Assembly: GCA_038230515.1 (NCBI GenBank)
Contig: JBBRND010000004.1
Coordinates: forward strand, 62,001 to 126,000
Direction of reading: 5' to 3'
DNA: 64,000 nt
From: JAPLDB01 sp038230515
GTDB lineage: Bacteria > Bacteroidota > Bacteroidia > AKYH767-A > 2013-40CM-41-45
Both the position numbers and the translations under genes were made by a program. The notes beneath the pieces are model-generated. The model did not search any database. It was not told where the DNA came from and saw nothing but the letters and a program-made list of their open reading frames with translations. Of the stretch, positions 10,122-19,155 are shown piece by piece. Positions within the stretch are counted from its first letter, which is position 1, and each line of letters opens with the position of its first letter.

Positions 10122-10161
10122 TGTTTTACTTTTTTAATAGGTGATGAAAAACAAGAGTATA

Positions 10162-10854
10162 TTATTGAAGTTCTTTCGTGTCAATCTGCACCGATGGACT
10201 CATGGTGCTGGACATGTAAACGCTTCTCAAGTATGTTCCCTTTGCAGAAGACGGTTTCAACTTCACAATACTATTAATAAGCTCACGCGCATTTTCTTCA
10301 ATCTTCTGGGCATCGAAGGAAGCTTTGCCTACGGATGTATGAATATGCGATTGCTTGTCAACTTTAAAATCAATTTTACCGGCTTTAACTTCTCTTACTG
10401 CTTTGCCGATGTCATTCGTAACAGTTCCTGTCTTTGGATTCGGCATCAGGTTTCTCGGACCTAAAACTTTTCCGAGTTTACCAACCTTACCCATTGCAGC
10501 AGGCATGGTGATCACAACATCCATGTCAACCCAGCCCTGCTCAATCTTCTGAATGAATTCATCCATACCAACATAATCAGCTCCTGCATCCTTTGCTTCC
10601 TGCTCTTTATCAGGTGTGCAGAGAACGAGCACTTTTTTCGTTTTGCCAGTTCCGTGCGGAAGCGTAACAATTCCGCGAACCATTTGGTTTGCTTTACGGG
10701 GATCAACTCCGAGATGAATACTCAGGTCAACTGACGAATCGAATTTTGTTGTAGTAATTTCCTTAACGAGCTTTGAAGCTTCTGTTAATGAGTAGTGCTT
10801 TGTGCGATCTACTTTGGTGAGGATCTGTTTCCTCTTCTTGCCGACTTTTGCCAT
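10162..10854 (-). CDS. rplA: 50S ribosomal protein L1
   Basis: A 230-residue 23S rRNA-binding protein of the L1 stalk. Diagnostic blocks are SVDLSIHLGVDPRKANQMVR, VTLPHGTGKTKKVLVLC and GKVLGPRNLMPNPKTGTVT, all in the usual order. It sits downstream of rplK. In many bacteria L1 represses the rplKA unit; I did not find a clear binding mimic in the 124-bp gap. Confidence 0.98.
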   Translation of the reverse strand: MAKVGKKRKQILTKVDRTKHYSLTEASKLVKEITTTKFDSSVDLSIHLGVDPRKANQMVRGIVTLPHGTGKTKKVLVLCTPDKEQEAKDAGADYVGMDEFIQKIEQGWVDMDVVITMPAAMGKVGKLGKVLGPRNLMPNPKTGTVTNDIGKAVREVKAGKIDFKVDKQSHIHTSVGKASFDAQKIEENARELINSIVKLKPSSAKGTYLRSVYMSSTMSPSVQIDTKELQ

Positions 10855-10978
10855 TGCAATAATTTTATGAAGTGCAAACGAGGTTGAAATAATCGCGCTC
10901 TCCTTCTGTTAATGAACTTTTATTTCTATTGACTTAATTAATCGGGAGTTTGAATTTCCGATTCACTCACTCAATTTA

Positions 10979-11416
10979 TTAAAAAGGTTTTTGACCTTTC
11001 ACTTCGATACCCATGCTTCGAGCAGTACCTGCAACCATGCTCATTGCTGATTCAATGGTGAAGCAGTTAAGATCAGGCATTTTTATTTCCGCAACTTTGC
11101 GCACCTGATCCCATGTTACAGTACCAACTTTATTTCTGTTTGATTCCTTCGAGCCGCTTTTAATTTTTGCGAAATCTAAAAGCTGAACTGCTGCGGGAGG
11201 AGTTTTAATTACAAACTCGAATGACTTATCAGTGTAAACAGTAATGATAACGGGAAGAACTTTTCCTGCATCATCTTTTGTGCGAGCATTAAACTGCTTG
11301 CAGAACTCCATGATGTTTACACCCTTTGCACCGAGCGCAGGTCCTATCGGAGGAGCAGGATTAGCTGCACCACCTTTAACCTGTAGTTTTATGAATGTTG
11401 CTATTTCTTTTGCCAT
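10979..11416 (-). CDS. rplK: 50S ribosomal protein L11
   Basis: A 145-residue protein of the GTPase-associated centre. The N-terminal domain has IKLQVKGGAANPAPPIGPAL with the proline-rich hinge, and the C-terminal rRNA-binding domain has KIKSGSKESNRNKVGTVT and AGTARSMGIEVKG. It is encoded between nusG and rplA in the standard order. Confidence 0.98.
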   Translation of the reverse strand: MAKEIATFIKLQVKGGAANPAPPIGPALGAKGVNIMEFCKQFNARTKDDAGKVLPVIITVYTDKSFEFVIKTPPAAVQLLDFAKIKSGSKESNRNKVGTVTWDQVRKVAEIKMPDLNCFTIESAMSMVAGTARSMGIEVKGQKPF

Positions 11417-11425
11417 TTTATTGAG

Positions 11426-11510
11426 AGTATTAAGTATGTAGTATTAAGTACTACGACAAATCCGAAATGGAAGCTTTCTTCTTTGTACTTCGTACTTGAT
11501 ACTTTGTACT
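11426..11510. repeat. Inverted repeat of GTATTAAGTAC-type words between nusG and rplK
   Basis: The left arm is agtattaagtatgtagtatt with aagtac. The right arm repeats gtactt four times (tttgtacttcgtacttgata). It can fold into an imperfect hairpin and belongs to the class of word-built spacers seen throughout this window. Confidence 0.65.
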
Positions 11511-11514
11511 TTTA

Positions 11515-12099
11515 TTATTCTTTTTCCACCTGCATATAACTCAACTCAAGCGGAGTTTTACGTCCGAAGATTTTTACCATTACCTTGAGTTTCTTTTTCT
11601 CTTCATTTATTTCTTCAATCACTCCTGAAAAACTGTTGAAAGGTCCGTCAATTACTTTTACCGTTTCTCCAACTACATACGGAACGTTCATCACTGCTTC
11701 GCTGTCTGCCGCTTCATCCATCTTGCCCATGATGCGGTTGATCTCGGTCTGACGCAGCGGAGCAGGCGCTTCGCCTTTTGGTCCAAGGAAATTTATAACA
11801 CCAGAAATATTTTCAATAATGTGAGGAATTTCTCCGGTCAATATTGCTTCAACGAAAACATAGCCGGGAAGCATCTGGCGTTCCTTGCTCATTTTCTTTC
11901 CGTTCTTTATCTGATATATTTTCTCAGTAGGAACAAGAACCTGCGTTACAAAATTATTCAACTTCAAACGGCTGATTTCCGACTCAATATATTGCTTTAC
12001 CTTCTTCTCCTTACCGCTTATGGCGCGCACCACATACCATTTGAGGATGGCCTCAACTTTTGGCTTTGCTGGTTCTTTTTTTACAGGTGCTTTTACCAT
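11515..12099 (-). CDS. nusG: Transcription termination/antitermination factor NusG
   Basis: A 194-residue protein with the NGN domain (KWYVVRAISGKEKKVKQYIE, then the conserved PGYVFVEAIL) and a C-terminal KOW motif (YVVGETVKVIDGPFNSFSGV). It binds RNA polymerase and couples it to Rho or to the ribosome. The short Lys/Pro-rich N-terminal extension (about 17 residues before the NGN domain) is a modest lineage feature. It lies 5 bp after secE. Confidence 0.97.
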   Translation of the reverse strand: MVKAPVKKEPAKPKVEAILKWYVVRAISGKEKKVKQYIESEISRLKLNNFVTQVLVPTEKIYQIKNGKKMSKERQMLPGYVFVEAILTGEIPHIIENISGVINFLGPKGEAPAPLRQTEINRIMGKMDEAADSEAVMNVPYVVGETVKVIDGPFNSFSGVIEEINEEKKKLKVMVKIFGRKTPLELSYMQVEKE

Positions 12100-12104
12100 A
12101 ACAG

Positions 12105-12299
12105 TTATCCTACCATTTTGTAAAACAAATTCATAACGGTTTGAATTCCGAAATCCATGATGAAAATAATTAACGCAATAATGAGTGAGGCGATCATTAC
12201 CACCACTACGCTGTCCTGAAGTTCACTCCATGTTGGCCATGAAACTTTCTCGACCAACTCGATGTAGCTTTCTTTAATGTATGCCGTTACTTTGCTCAT
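12105..12299 (-). CDS. secE: Preprotein translocase subunit SecE
   Basis: A 64-residue single-span SecE. An amphipathic segment with ESYIELVEKVSWPTWSELQD precedes one hydrophobic helix (VVVVMIASLIIALIIFIMDF). SecE clamps the SecY channel. It sits between tRNA-Trp and nusG, the conserved bacterial context. Confidence 0.95.
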   Translation of the reverse strand: MSKVTAYIKESYIELVEKVSWPTWSELQDSVVVVMIASLIIALIIFIMDFGIQTVMNLFYKMVG

Positions 12300-12328
12300 T
12301 CTTTTCTATGCGTTATCTTTTTCTATTG

Positions 12329-12401
12329 CACGGGTGGAGAGACTCGAACTCCCAGCCAACGGTTTTGGAGACCGCTACTCTACCAATTGAGCTACACCCG
12401 T
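12329..12401 (-). tRNA. tRNA-Trp (CCA)
   Basis: A 73-nt cloverleaf with acceptor stem ACGGGTG / CACCCGT, D arm GCTC, anticodon loop CTCCAAA with anticodon CCA, T loop TTCGAGT and discriminator G. The CCA end is not encoded. It is located between tuf and secE as in most Bacteroidota. Confidence 0.95.
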
Positions 12402-12418
12402 AATTCAAGAGGCAGAAA

Positions 12419-12488
12419 GCAGTTGGCAGTTGGCAATTCGTACACTACTCTTTTTGTGTTTGCACACTGCCAACTGCCTATTGCCAAT

Positions 12489-12489
<1 letters not shown>
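12419..12489. repeat. Inverted repeat of AGTTGGCAGTTGGCAAT words between tuf and tRNA-Trp
   Basis: The left arm is gcagttggcagttggcaatt. The right arm carries the complementary words (cactgccaactgcc, attgccaatt). The stems are separated by about 35 nt. It sits directly behind tuf and could act as a terminator or processing hairpin for the tuf mRNA. Confidence 0.75.
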
Positions 12490-13676
<1,187 letters not shown>

Positions 13677-13817
13677 TTTATTTAATTATTAAATGTTTAT
13701 TAAGACGATTGATTTATTATGATTGTATTTAAGGAAGCCTTTTTAGAATTTCGAATTTTTGATTCTTGATTTCGGATTTAATAATAACAATTTTCAACTA
13801 ACTTTTTTTTCTTTCTG

Positions 13818-13890
13818 AGCCAATGACCAGAATCGAACCGGTGACCTCATCCCTACCAAGGATGTGCTCTACCAACTGAGCTACATTGGC
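13818..13890 (-). tRNA. tRNA-Thr (GGT)
   Basis: A 73-nt cloverleaf with acceptor GCCAATG / CATTGGC, anticodon loop TTGGTAG with anticodon GGT (reads ACC/ACT), and T loop TTCGATT. It is the tRNA nearest to the tuf start. Confidence 0.95.
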
Positions 13891-13944
13891 TAAATTCAAT
13901 TTGCAGTTTACAATTTGCAACTTGCAATTTGCCAACTTTCTTCG

Positions 13945-14017
13945 AGCGGAAGACGGGGCTCGAACCCGCCACCTATAGCTTGGAAGGCTATCGCTCTACC
14001 AAATGAGCTACTTCCGC
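13945..14017 (-). tRNA. tRNA-Gly (TCC)
   Basis: A 73-nt cloverleaf with acceptor GCGGAAG / CTTCCGC, anticodon loop CTTCCAA with anticodon TCC (reads GGA/GGG), and T loop TTCGAGC. A spacer of TTTGCAA-type direct repeats (13900-13936) separates it from tRNA-Thr. Confidence 0.95.
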
Positions 14018-14122
14018 TTTTAATATTTCGTCCCGAAGTTTCGGGATTCGATTTCGGACTCTATATCCTCTGCACATAGCCAACATATTCTTATTGCCTA
14101 CGCACCTGCTTGTTTTACCAAG

Positions 14123-14205
14123 TGGGGCGAGGAGGATTCGAACCTCCGTAGGCGTAAGCCAGCAGATTTACAGTCTGCCCCATTTGGCCACTCTGGTATC
14201 GCCCC
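14123..14205 (-). tRNA. tRNA-Tyr (GTA)
   Basis: An 83-nt class II tRNA with acceptor GGGGCGA / TCGCCCC, anticodon loop CTGTAAA with anticodon GTA, a long variable arm (TGGCTTACGCCTA) and discriminator A. Confidence 0.95.
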
Positions 14206-14237
14206 TTCCAATTCCTTTCTGTTTTTCAAAGAACCTG

Positions 14238-14311
14238 AGCCGATGGAGGGATTCGAACCCCCGACCTACTGATTACAAATCAGTAGCTCTGACCAGCTGA
14301 GCTACATCGGC
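14238..14311 (-). tRNA. tRNA-Thr (TGT)
   Basis: A 74-nt cloverleaf with acceptor GCCGATG / CATCGGC, anticodon loop TTTGTAA with anticodon TGT (reads ACA/ACG), and T loop TTCGAAT. It is the first tRNA of the group in the direction of transcription. Confidence 0.95.
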
Positions 14312-14554
14312 TTACTATTTTGCCAATATTTTTTCGATTCAGATCCTGCATGACTCTCTTGTCAGACACTGAACTGCTGGCGCATCGGCATTTTCAATAT
14401 ATTTTCAAGGAAAATACACCCCGTTTTTTTGGGGAGGCAAATGTAAACAACAATATTTACTGTGCAAATATTCGTTGATAATTTTTCTGACAAATAAAAT
14501 TTGCTGCAACTGATCGAAAAAACTTCTGATCAGTAACAGAAATTTCGCGCGGAG

Positions 14555-14740
14555 TTATGCAATAACTCTTGCCAGCGGATAACGCTTCTTCCACATCTTA
14601 AAAGCAGTCATGCTGTGAACGATCATCATTGTTTTGTGATCGAGCTGCACCTTGATGCGGGTGCTTGCGTCATGTTCGCCTTTCACCTTTTTTCTGCGGC
14701 TACGGTCTCTTCTTCTTCCTCTATCTAATCTTTTTATCAT
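14555..14740 (-). CDS. Small very basic protein of unknown function
   Basis: A 61-residue open frame with an ATG start. Residues 1-20 are strongly basic (MIKRLDRGRRRDRSRRKKVK). The rest looks like one small folded unit ending in MTAFKMWKKRYPLARVIA. The charge pattern would suit a ribosome- or RNA-associated peptide, and it lies upstream of the tRNA-tuf block, where other Bacteroidota often have the small ribosomal gene rpsU. It does not match S21 by eye. I do not recognise the family and no function is assigned. Confidence 0.5.
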   Translation of the reverse strand: MIKRLDRGRRRDRSRRKKVKGEHDASTRIKVQLDHKTMMIVHSMTAFKMWKKRYPLARVIA

Positions 14741-15058
14741 AATCTTGAATCATTAATGGGGAACAAATAAGTGCATTTAATTGTTTCGGCAGGTCAACTT
14801 TCAATTACCATACCATGAAGTTATCAAACGCTGTTGTGAATATTTTATTTGGTCTCCTCTATAAATTTAACGGGTAATTAACGTTTTCTGAATTATTTTC
14901 CGCTAACGCCCTCTTATTGCTGACAAATGTGCTTTTTTTGTGGGACAACAGTAAACAAAAAAAGTTTACTGCAAAAAAAAAATTCGTGAAGTTATTAAAA
15001 GAGGGGTGAAAGAGAGGGGATTATTTATCTCACATCGCATCAATTTTTGCCCCTTTCA

Positions 15059-15336
15059 GAGGTAAACCAGTTTACTTCGCTGGTAAACAGGTTAACTTGT
15101 GCAAGTAAACCGGAATACCTCTTTGCTAAACCAATTTACTTCTTTACTAATCCGGTTCTCTGAGTTACTAATCCGGAATACTAAAGAAGTAAACCGGATA
15201 ACATCTACAGGTAAACCGGATTACTAACTTACTATTCCGGTTCTCTGATTTGCTAAACCAGATAACATCTGAAGTAAACCAGTTTACTTCTTTACTAAAC
15301 CGGTTCACTTATGTGAGTAAACCGGTTTACCTCACT
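15059..15336. repeat. Array 1: 13 degenerate 21-22-bp tandem units around a palindromic AAACCGGTTT core
   Basis: The CCGG-like core recurs at 15067, 15088, 15110, 15131, 15152, 15173, 15194, 15216, 15237, 15258, 15279, 15300 and 15322. Nine steps are 21 bp and three are 22 bp. The best unit contains the 14-bp palindrome GTAAACCGGTTTAC (15317-15330). Spacers between cores vary (for example ttctttacta, ataacatct). The array occupies the 730-bp stretch 14741-15472, in which I see no gene. It does not show the exact repeats and unique spacers of a CRISPR. Confidence 0.9.
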
Positions 15337-15402
15337 TCATTCTTTTTATAGCGGAAATGATGTTTTGCATTTTGAAAAAGTGATGGAGGGCTGTAAATCA
15401 CA

Positions 15403-15433
15403 AAGGGCACAACCTTTATCAGATTGCGCCCTT
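15403..15433 (-). terminator. Possible terminator hairpin after the orphan gene
   Basis: AAGGGCACAA pairs with TTGCGCCCTT with one mismatch and an 11-nt loop, about 40 bp past the stop at 15473. There is no strong T tract, so this is tentative. It lies between the gene and array 1. Confidence 0.45.
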
Positions 15434-15472
15434 CGTCTAAGAAGAACGGTATTCAGAAAACAACGCTACCCT

Positions 15473-15943
15473 TTATGGTTTGGGCGGTGTTTTCTTCTTA
15501 CCTTGACCGGCAAAAGCTTTGGCGATTTTATCCACTACTGACTGTAGTGCTGCATTATCTTTAGCAGCGCGCTTCAGGTAATCGTAACCGGTGTCGCTCT
15601 GTTTCATCAGCTCAACACCTACCATCATGCGGGTATCGTCAATGCCTTCAATGATGGATGACAACACACTGCGGATATGAAGAAGCACGGTGTCGAGATT
15701 GTAATCCTTCGTATATTCCGGAATACTGAACGTAACCGGAACTACTGTTGGATTTGCCACAATCCCTTCATACACATCTTTTACATACCCTTCGCGCTTG
15801 GTACCTTTCTTTCTAAACTTCTTCCGCTCTTGCGGAGTTAAGTTAATCAAAAAAGGAAGTTTCAGCTTGATGTCTCCTGCCGAGGTCTCTATTGCAGTTA
15901 TATCAGCAGCGCTGACAACCACACTTATACTGAGAATTGGCAT
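15473..15943 (-). CDS. Orphan Bacteroidota protein of unknown function next to array 1
   Basis: About 156 residues from the ATG at 15943; the longer frame to 15979 would need a TTG, so I prefer the internal ATG giving MPILSISVVVSAADITAIE. A central block LPFLINLTPQERKKFRKKGT is followed by a helical region (LHIRSVLSSIIEGIDDTRMM, with VGVELMKQSDTGYDYLKRAA) and a basic tail KKKTPPKP. There is no signal peptide or membrane segment. The LPFLINLTPQER block reminds me of a family found in many copies in some Bacteroidota genomes, but I cannot verify this. The function is unknown. It is immediately followed by the 21-bp array, as is the other orphan gene at 46346. Confidence 0.7.
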   Translation of the reverse strand: MPILSISVVVSAADITAIETSAGDIKLKLPFLINLTPQERKKFRKKGTKREGYVKDVYEGIVANPTVVPVTFSIPEYTKDYNLDTVLLHIRSVLSSIIEGIDDTRMMVGVELMKQSDTGYDYLKRAAKDNAALQSVVDKIAKAFAGQGKKKTPPKP

Positions 15944-16275
15944 TTTTTTGAAGTTTTGGGGCGACTTTATCTGCTGCAACTACTCCGGCTGCAACCCTGC
16001 CGCTTTTTAATTGCGGTTACTTTAAGCATGAAGAAAGTTTTTTACAAACCGAACCGCTTCATACACCGCCTGTGGGTTCTTCCTTTTCTGATAAGGTGGA
16101 TTCATTTTACCTCCTCTTCTTTTATAGTGATTGAAAACATTTTCATTTCGAGATCAATAATTCTATAACGGCAGATGGGGAAATTTATTTTATAAAAGTG
16201 AAAATATTTTTTTGAGAGGAGATTGAGAAGAAAATAGTAAGGGGAATTGGGGAAAAGATTTTATACTTTTACGAA

Positions 16276-17922
16276 ATGAAAATAAAACTACTCATCATTC
16301 TTCTTTCAATTTGCGGCATCACAAATGCTCAAGGCGTGTGGAATCAGAAAGCAGATTTTGGTGGAACAGTACGAAGTTGGGCTATAAGTTTTTCAATTGG
16401 TAACGAAGGATACGTTGGAACAGGAGATCAAGGAGGACTTTATCAAAGTGATTTTTGGGAGTGGGATCAAGCTACAAATGTTTGGACACAAAAAGCAGAT
16501 TTCGGAGGTGGCACAAGATCTGAAGCAGTTGGATTTTCTATTGGGACAAAAGGATATTTTGGAACAGGAGATAGCGCTTATGTTTACAAAAATGATTTTT
16601 GGGAATGGGATCAAGCAACAAATATCTGGACACAGAAGGCGGATTTTGGTGGTTTACCAAGAGCTTACGCTGTAGGCTTTTCTATTGGAACAAAGGGCTA
16701 TATCGGTACTGGATACAATAATAATCCTGTCGGATACTTTCAAGATTTTTGGGAATGGGATCAGACAACAAATTCCTGGACACAGAAAACAGATTTTGGT
16801 GGTACAGCAAGAGCCTTCGCTGAAAGTTTTTCTATTGGAAGCAAAGGATATATTGGAATTGGAATGGATGTAACATCATTAAGAAAAGATTTTTGGGACT
16901 GGGATCAAGCAACAAATGCCTGGACACAGAAAGCAGATTTTGGTGGTACGCCACGTTATTATTCTATAAGTCTTTCAATTGGATTGAATGGATACATTGG
17001 TTTGGGTTGGGATGGCGATAGTTTACGTAGTGATTTTTGGGAATGGAATCAGGCAACAAATATTTGGACACAGAAAGCATATTATGAAGGAAATGTTCGA
17101 GTAGCAGCAACGAGTTTTTCAATCGGAACAAAAGGATACATCGGCACAGGAACCGGAGGTGCTACTGATGAAGAATTTTGGGAGTATGGTCCTGATTCAA
17201 TTCAAAATGCTTCAGCTAATTTTCAATCCGCTTTAAATCCAATCTGCCCTGGCACTTGTGCATCATTTACAAATCTTTCTTCAAATGCAACTTCTTATCA
17301 ATGGAGTTTTGCTGGAGGAACACCCGATACAAGCACTGCATTGAACCCAACTGTTTGCTACAACACTCCTGGAAGTTATGATGTAATGCTTATCGCAACA
17401 AATGCAAATGGAAGCGATACGCTTACAATAAATAATTACATAACTGTCTATCCATATCCGCCACCGCAGGGTATTCAACAAAGTGGAGATACACTTTTCG
17501 CAAATGCAGGAGCACTTACATATCAATGGTATCAGAACGGAAACATCATCAGCGGGGCAACAAATTATTTTTATTTAGCTCAAACAAGTGGTGACTACAA
17601 TGTAGTTTGTACAGACAATAACAGTTGTGAGGTTGAAGCCGCAATTTTTAACGTGGTTGCTTCAGTGCAATCTGCAAACGCAAATTTGCAGATTGACATT
17701 TTTCCGAATCCGGTTCATAAGGAATTAAAAATTGAAAATGTAATAAGTAAAGTACAAAACATTTCAATCTGGAATGTGCTTGGTGAAAAGGTTTATCAAG
17801 CCGAGTTAAGAAATCAACGATCAGAGATAAAAATTGATTTGTCTTTTTTAGAAAGCGGGATTTATTTTTTGAAAGTTGTAGGTGAAAAGAATAGTTGTAT
17901 ATTAAAATTTGTGAAACAATAA
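16276..17922 (+). CDS. Secreted Kelch-repeat protein with PKD domain and T9SS sorting domain
   Basis: A 548-residue exported protein. Residues 1-18 are a signal peptide (KLLIILLSICGITNA). Six to seven repeats of about 46 residues follow (NDFWEWDQATN.WTQKADFGG, then SIGTKGYIGTG), expected to form a Kelch-type beta-propeller. A PKD-like domain lies near residues 315-395 (NLSSNATSYQWSFAGGTPDT) and the C-terminus is a type A T9SS sorting domain (FPNPVHKELKIENV ... GIYFLKVVGEK). A box TACTTTTA lies only about 10 bp before the ATG. It is the first of three tandem paralogues and shares its PKD and C-terminal blocks closely with the third. A surface or adhesion role is an inference; the ligand is unknown. 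Confidence 0.85.
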   Translation: MKIKLLIILLSICGITNAQGVWNQKADFGGTVRSWAISFSIGNEGYVGTGDQGGLYQSDFWEWDQATNVWTQKADFGGGTRSEAVGFSIGTKGYFGTGDSAYVYKNDFWEWDQATNIWTQKADFGGLPRAYAVGFSIGTKGYIGTGYNNNPVGYFQDFWEWDQTTNSWTQKTDFGGTARAFAESFSIGSKGYIGIGMDVTSLRKDFWDWDQATNAWTQKADFGGTPRYYSISLSIGLNGYIGLGWDGDSLRSDFWEWNQATNIWTQKAYYEGNVRVAATSFSIGTKGYIGTGTGGATDEEFWEYGPDSIQNASANFQSALNPICPGTCASFTNLSSNATSYQWSFAGGTPDTSTALNPTVCYNTPGSYDVMLIATNANGSDTLTINNYITVYPYPPPQGIQQSGDTLFANAGALTYQWYQNGNIISGATNYFYLAQTSGDYNVVCTDNNSCEVEAAIFNVVASVQSANANLQIDIFPNPVHKELKIENVISKVQNISIWNVLGEKVYQAELRNQRSEIKIDLSFLESGIYFLKVVGEKNSCILKFVKQ

Positions 17923-17928
17923 ATCAAT

Positions 17929-19143
17929 ATGTCAATGAAAATAAAACTATTTGTCGCTCTTCTTGCAATTTGTGGAATAGCAAATGCACAAGGTTATTGG
18001 ACTCAGAAAGCGGATTTTGGAGGAACGGGTAGATGGTGTGCTGTTGGGTTTTCAATTGAGACCAAAGGATACATTGGAATTGGTTATGACCTTGATAGTA
18101 TGCGTAGCGATTTTTGGGAATATAATCCTTCAATAAATATCTGGACGCAAAAAAGCAACTTAGCTGGTTCAGCAAGAGAATATGCTGTCTGCTTTACCAT
18201 CGGAAAGAAGGGATATATTGGAACAGGAACAAATGGATTCATGCAAGACTTTTGGGAATGGGATCAAGCATCAAATTCATGGTCGCAAAAAGCCAACTTT
18301 GGAGGAACCGGAAGACATGATGCAGTTGGTTTTTCCATTGGAACAAAGGGATACCTTGGAACAGGTTTGGACAGCGATAGTTTACGAAGCGATTTTTGGG
18401 AGTACGATCCTTCCGGAAATATATGGACACAAAAATCAAATTTTGGAGGTGGGATAAGAAGTGCTGCAGTTGGTTTTTCTATAGACACAAAAGGATACAT
18501 AGGAACAGGGAGTGATTTTACTTCTGATAAGCAAGATTTTTGGGAGTACGATCCCGATTCAGATGCTTGGACTCAAAAAGCTAATCTTGGTGGTGTGCCA
18601 AGAGAATTCACTTCTGGCTTCTCAATTGGAACTAAAGGATACATTGGAACTGGAGCATTTTTTAACGGAACAACTTGGATAGGTATTAATGATTTTTGGG
18701 AATGGGAACAATCAACAAACACTTGGACACAAAAAGCAGATTTTGGTGGAACAGCAAGAATGGGTGCTGTAGGGTTCTCTATTGAAGGCAAAGGTTATCT
18801 TGGAACAGGAGACGATGGTGTTGGCGGAAATAATATGACAAAGGACTTTTGGGAATACACGCCAGATAGTATCAACATTGTTGATGAAAACATTTTTTTA
18901 TCTCCAATTACTGTATACCCAAATCCTGCTTCAGAAAAAATAATTATTGATGCTTCTTCTTTCAAACAAAGTGAATCAGTAGAAATTTCAATCATTGATC
19001 TTTCTGGAAAAATACTACGAACGCAAAAGTGCAATTGGAAAAAAAATTTATTTCTTGATGTTAAAAATCTTGATGCAGGAATTTATTTTGTCAGGATAGC
19101 AAATACTAAAAACTCAGTGGTTGCTAAATTCATGAAAGAGTAA
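17929..19143 (+). CDS. Secreted Kelch-repeat protein with T9SS sorting domain
   Basis: A 404-residue paralogue of the preceding gene, 6 bp downstream. Signal peptide KIKLFVALLAICGIANAQG; seven propeller repeats (DFWEYDPS.NIWTQKSNFGG, GFSIGTKGYIGTG); no PKD domain. The C-terminal T9SS domain (YPNPASEKIIIDASS ... AGIYFVRIANTKNSVVAKFM) has a different sequence from the tails of its two neighbours, so tail modules appear to have been exchanged within this gene family. An alternative ATG six bases downstream (17935) is equally possible. Confidence 0.85.
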   Translation: MSMKIKLFVALLAICGIANAQGYWTQKADFGGTGRWCAVGFSIETKGYIGIGYDLDSMRSDFWEYNPSINIWTQKSNLAGSAREYAVCFTIGKKGYIGTGTNGFMQDFWEWDQASNSWSQKANFGGTGRHDAVGFSIGTKGYLGTGLDSDSLRSDFWEYDPSGNIWTQKSNFGGGIRSAAVGFSIDTKGYIGTGSDFTSDKQDFWEYDPDSDAWTQKANLGGVPREFTSGFSIGTKGYIGTGAFFNGTTWIGINDFWEWEQSTNTWTQKADFGGTARMGAVGFSIEGKGYLGTGDDGVGGNNMTKDFWEYTPDSINIVDENIFLSPITVYPNPASEKIIIDASSFKQSESVEISIIDLSGKILRTQKCNWKKNLFLDVKNLDAGIYFVRIANTKNSVVAKFMKE

Positions 19144-19155
19144 TTTCACATCTTC

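Noticed and set aside
15059..15336. Array 1 as a CRISPR array
   Set aside because: Units are 21-22 bp in total and all degenerate. There are no constant repeats of 25-40 bp separated by unique spacers, and no cas genes.
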